A stretch of 42,301 bases of DNA from Pyrinomonadaceae bacterium (GTDB lineage Bacteria; Acidobacteriota; Blastocatellia; Pyrinomonadales; Pyrinomonadaceae), in the NCBI GenBank assembly GCA_030841105.1, contig JAVEDE010000041.1, positions 1-42,301 of the forward strand, read 5' to 3'. The position numbers and the translations under genes were made by a program. Below, one piece after another: positions 40,239 to 42,301 of this stretch (within the stretch, counting starts at the first letter, position 1; each line of letters begins with the position of its first letter). Under the pieces are notes generated by a model. That model searched no databases and had not been told where the DNA came from. It saw only the letters and a list, made by a program, of their open reading frames with translations.

Positions 40239-42301
40239 TTAAAGCTCCGTCGCCGCCACCTTCTCGATGACGTAAGACTCGATCTGATCGCCGACTTTGA
40301 CGTCGTTGAAGTTTTCGAGCGAGATGCCGCACTCGAAGCCCTCGCGGACTTCGCCCACGTCGTCCTTGAAACGACGCAAGGAGGCGATGCCGCCCTCCCA
40401 CGCGACGACGCCGTCGCGGATGAGGCGCGCACGCGTGTTGCGGCGGATCAGGCCGTCCAAGACCATGCAGCCCGCCACCGTGCCCGCGCGCGGCACTTTG
40501 AACACGTCGCGCACTTCGGCCTTGCCGAGTATCTTCTCCGACTCGATGGCTTCGAGCATGCCGATCATGGCCGCGCGAATCTCTTCCTCCACCTTGTAGA
40601 TGATTGAGTGGAGACGGATGTCCACGTGTTCGAGCTTCGCCAGTTCGGCCGCGCGCACTTCCGGTCGCACGTTGAAGCCGATGATGACGACCGCCGAGTT
40701 CGACGCGCCCGCTTGCGTGGCCGAGGCGAGCAACACATCCGACTCCGTGATCGCGCCGACGCCCGAACGCACAACGAAGACCTTCACCGCGTCGGTCGAG
40801 AGTTTCGTCAAAGTGCTCTTCAACACTTCGACCGAGCCTTGCACGTCGGCCTTTAAGACGACGCGCAGTTCTTTGACTTCCTTCTCGCCGAGCGCTTCGA
40901 TGCCGCGCTTCGTCGTTTGCAGCAGCGTGTTCTGGCGCGTCACCATCTGGCGATGCTCCGAGATGCTCTGCGCGCGCGTGATGTCGTCAACGACCTGGAA
41001 CGACTCGCCCGCCTGCGGCACGCCTTGCAGGCCGAGCACCTCGACGGGCGTAGCTGGGCCAGCCTCAGTGATGCTCGCGCCCTTGTCGTCGAACATCGCG
41101 CGCACCTTGCCGAAGACCTGACCGGCGATGAACGGATCGTGGACACGCAGCGTCCCCTGTTGGACGAGGACGGTGGCGACCGAGCCGCGACCGCGGTCGA
41201 GTTTCGCTTCGAGCACGACGCCGGAGGCGCGTCGCGTCGGGCTGGCGCGCAGGTTGAGAATGTCGGTCGTCAGGAGAATGGTTTCGAGCAGGGTGTCGAG
41301 GTTCTCGCGCTTCTTGGCGGAGACTTCGACCATCTCCACGTCGCCGCCGAAGTCAATCGCTTGCAAGCCGTGTCCGGCCAACTCCGAGCGCACGCGCTGC
41401 GGGTTGGCGTCCGGCCGGTCAATCTTATTGATGGCGACGATGATCGGCACGCCCGCCGCGCGCGAGTGCTCGATGGCCTCGATGGTCTGCGGCATCACGC
41501 CGTCGTCGGCCGCGACGACGAGCACCACCACGTCGGTCGCCTTCGCGCCGCGCGCGCGCATCATCGTGAAGGCTTCGTGGCCGGGCGTGTCTAAAAAGAC
41601 CACGCGGCGCATCTCTTCAGGGTTGTCGGGGTTCTTCACCTGCACGCTGTACGCGCCGATGTGCTGCGTGATGCCGCCCGCTTCGCCCGCCGCCACGTCC
41701 GTGGCGCGGATGCCGTCGAGCAGAGAGGTCTTGCCGTGGTCAACGTGTCCCATGACGGTGACGACGGGGGCACGCGTCAGTTCCAAGTCGTCCGCGCCCG
41801 TCTCGATCAACTCCTCGAACTCTTCCTCGACCTGCATCTCTTCAAACGGCACGAAGGTCACTTCGTAGCCGAAACGCTGGCCGAGATCGACGGCCACTTT
41901 GTTGTCGAGCGGCTGGTTGATCGTGGCGAACACGCCGCGCTGCAACAGGAGCGTCACCACGTCCTTCGGCTTGATGCCGATCTTCTCGGCGAACTCTTTG
42001 ACGGTCGAGCCTTCGACGATGCGCGCGACTTTGGCCGTCCCGACCGCGCCGCCGCCTGCGCCGACGTTCAACGAACCGGCGATGCGTTCTTCGAGCGTGA
42101 GGGCTTTGGGCGGCACGACGAAATCGCGGTCGAAGCGTCCGCCGCGACCTTTGAAGCCGCCGCGAGAGTCGCCACCGCCGGCCGGGCCGCCGCGTCCACG
42201 CGCGCCAGCACGCGGTCGCGGCCTGCGCGCATCGGCGGGCGGGGTGTAGACGGTCTGCGGGTTCGCGCTTTCGCCGGGCGTGCCGGTGGCGCGCGCCGCG
42301 T
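40239..42301 (-). CDS. infB: Translation initiation factor IF-2 (5' end beyond the window)
   Basis: At least 687 residues are visible; the frame stays open to the window edge. Order of parts: an Arg/Gly-rich N-terminal region ([18 protein letters not shown]), the IF2_N-type segment [25 protein letters not shown], the GTPase domain with G1 [10 protein letters not shown]3 DTPGHEA and G4 [10 protein letters not shown], then domains II, III and IV ending EKVAATEL. It loads fMet-tRNA on the 30S subunit. The missing part is the non-conserved N-terminal extension. Confidence 0.97.
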   Translation of the reverse strand, partial: AARATGTPGESANPQTVYTPPADARRPRPRAGARGRGGPAGGGDSRGGFKGRGGRFDRDFVVPPKALTLEERIAGSLNVGAGGGAVGTAKVARIVEGSTVKEFAEKIGIKPKDVVTLLLQRGVFATINQPLDNKVAVDLGQRFGYEVTFVPFEEMQVEEEFEELIETGADDLELTRAPVVTVMGHVDHGKTSLLDGIRATDVAAGEAGGITQHIGAYSVQVKNPDNPEEMRRVVFLDTPGHEAFTMMRARGAKATDVVVLVVAADDGVMPQTIEAIEHSRAAGVPIIVAINKIDRPDANPQRVRSELAGHGLQAIDFGGDVEMVEVSAKKRENLDTLLETILLTTDILNLRASPTRRASGVVLEAKLDRGRGSVATVLVQQGTLRVHDPFIAGQVFGKVRAMFDDKGASITEAGPATPVEVLGLQGVPQAGESFQVVDDITRAQSISEHRQMVTRQNTLLQTTKRGIEALGEKEVKELRVVLKADVQGSVEVLKSTLTKLSTDAVKVFVVRSGVGAITESDVLLASATQAGASNSAVVIIGFNVRPEVRAAELAKLEHVDIRLHSIIYKVEEEIRAAMIGMLEAIESEKILGKAEVRDVFKVPRAGTVAGCMVLDGLIRRNTRARLIRDGVVAWEGGIASLRRFKDDVGEVREGFECGISLENFNDVKVGDQIESYVIEKVAATEL

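Noticed and set aside
1..42301. tRNA or rRNA genes
   Set aside because: No cloverleaf with a TTCGA-type T-loop and no rRNA-like conserved blocks were noticed on reading; a tRNAscan run would settle it.

Overview
The window looks like chromosomal DNA from a GC-rich, Gram-negative-type bacterium, most likely an Acidobacteriota member of the Blastocatellia/Pyrinomonadales kind. This is an inference from gene content: VIT/VWA protein, YCF48-like propeller, DUF885 lipoprotein, paired M16 peptidases, DUF6766, DUF1761, DinB, a PilT ATPase and an outer-membrane beta-barrel protein. Housekeeping anchors are a partial infB-rbfA-nrnA run and the accD-folC pair at the right end. No tRNA, rRNA, CRISPR array or transposase was seen.

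Layout. 0.2-6.6 kb: secreted VIT/VWA protein, YCF48-like propeller and DinB on +, facing a DUF885 lipoprotein on -. 6.9-11.3 kb: a minus operon with an RHH-like protein, a TonB-C protein, an active M16 peptidase, an M16 protein lacking the zinc motif, and a small beta-rich protein. 11.7-17.2 kb: S41 processing protease (+), then DUF6766, a beta-barrel protein, an isochorismatase-like hydrolase, DUF1761 and VOC genes on -. 17.5-23.6 kb: the most coherent unusual module. An XRE repressor is divergent from a minus operon (coiled-coil protein, SWIM-Rad52 fusion, HTH protein) across a perfect-arm palindrome that abuts the operon's -10. Downstream on + lie an AT-rich PD-(D/E)XK protein, an ImmA/IrrE (COG2856) protein and an overlapping short DnaG-like primase. 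The parts resemble the IrrE-DdrO-DdrA damage response of Deinococcus. 23.8-28.6 kb: GAF-SpoIIE phosphatase, a small unknown protein, PilT and an HExxH lipoprotein.

28.6-32.5 kb is an AT-richer accessory stretch. It has two receiver-only proteins facing each other across a 690-bp gap that contains a 21-unit array with an exact 21-bp period built on the palindrome GGACGTCC, then an XRE protein and two exported or membrane proteins. 32.5-42.3 kb returns to GC-rich genes: CPBP protease plus CrtI-like oxidoreductase, Nudix hydrolase, folC-accD, then nrnA, rbfA and a 5'-truncated infB, all on -.

A second theme is the intergenic DNA. At least ten junctions carry hairpins whose arms are short runs of 7-nt units, in several sequence classes (GTGACRR; AATCGTG; GACAACT/GACCACG; GGGATGA; purine-rich GGAAAGG-like). 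Three GTGACRR elements have arms of exactly 29 nt. One contains a second class nested in its loop. Three purine-class elements share a conserved loop. In two genes the stop codon and last residues come from the repeat.
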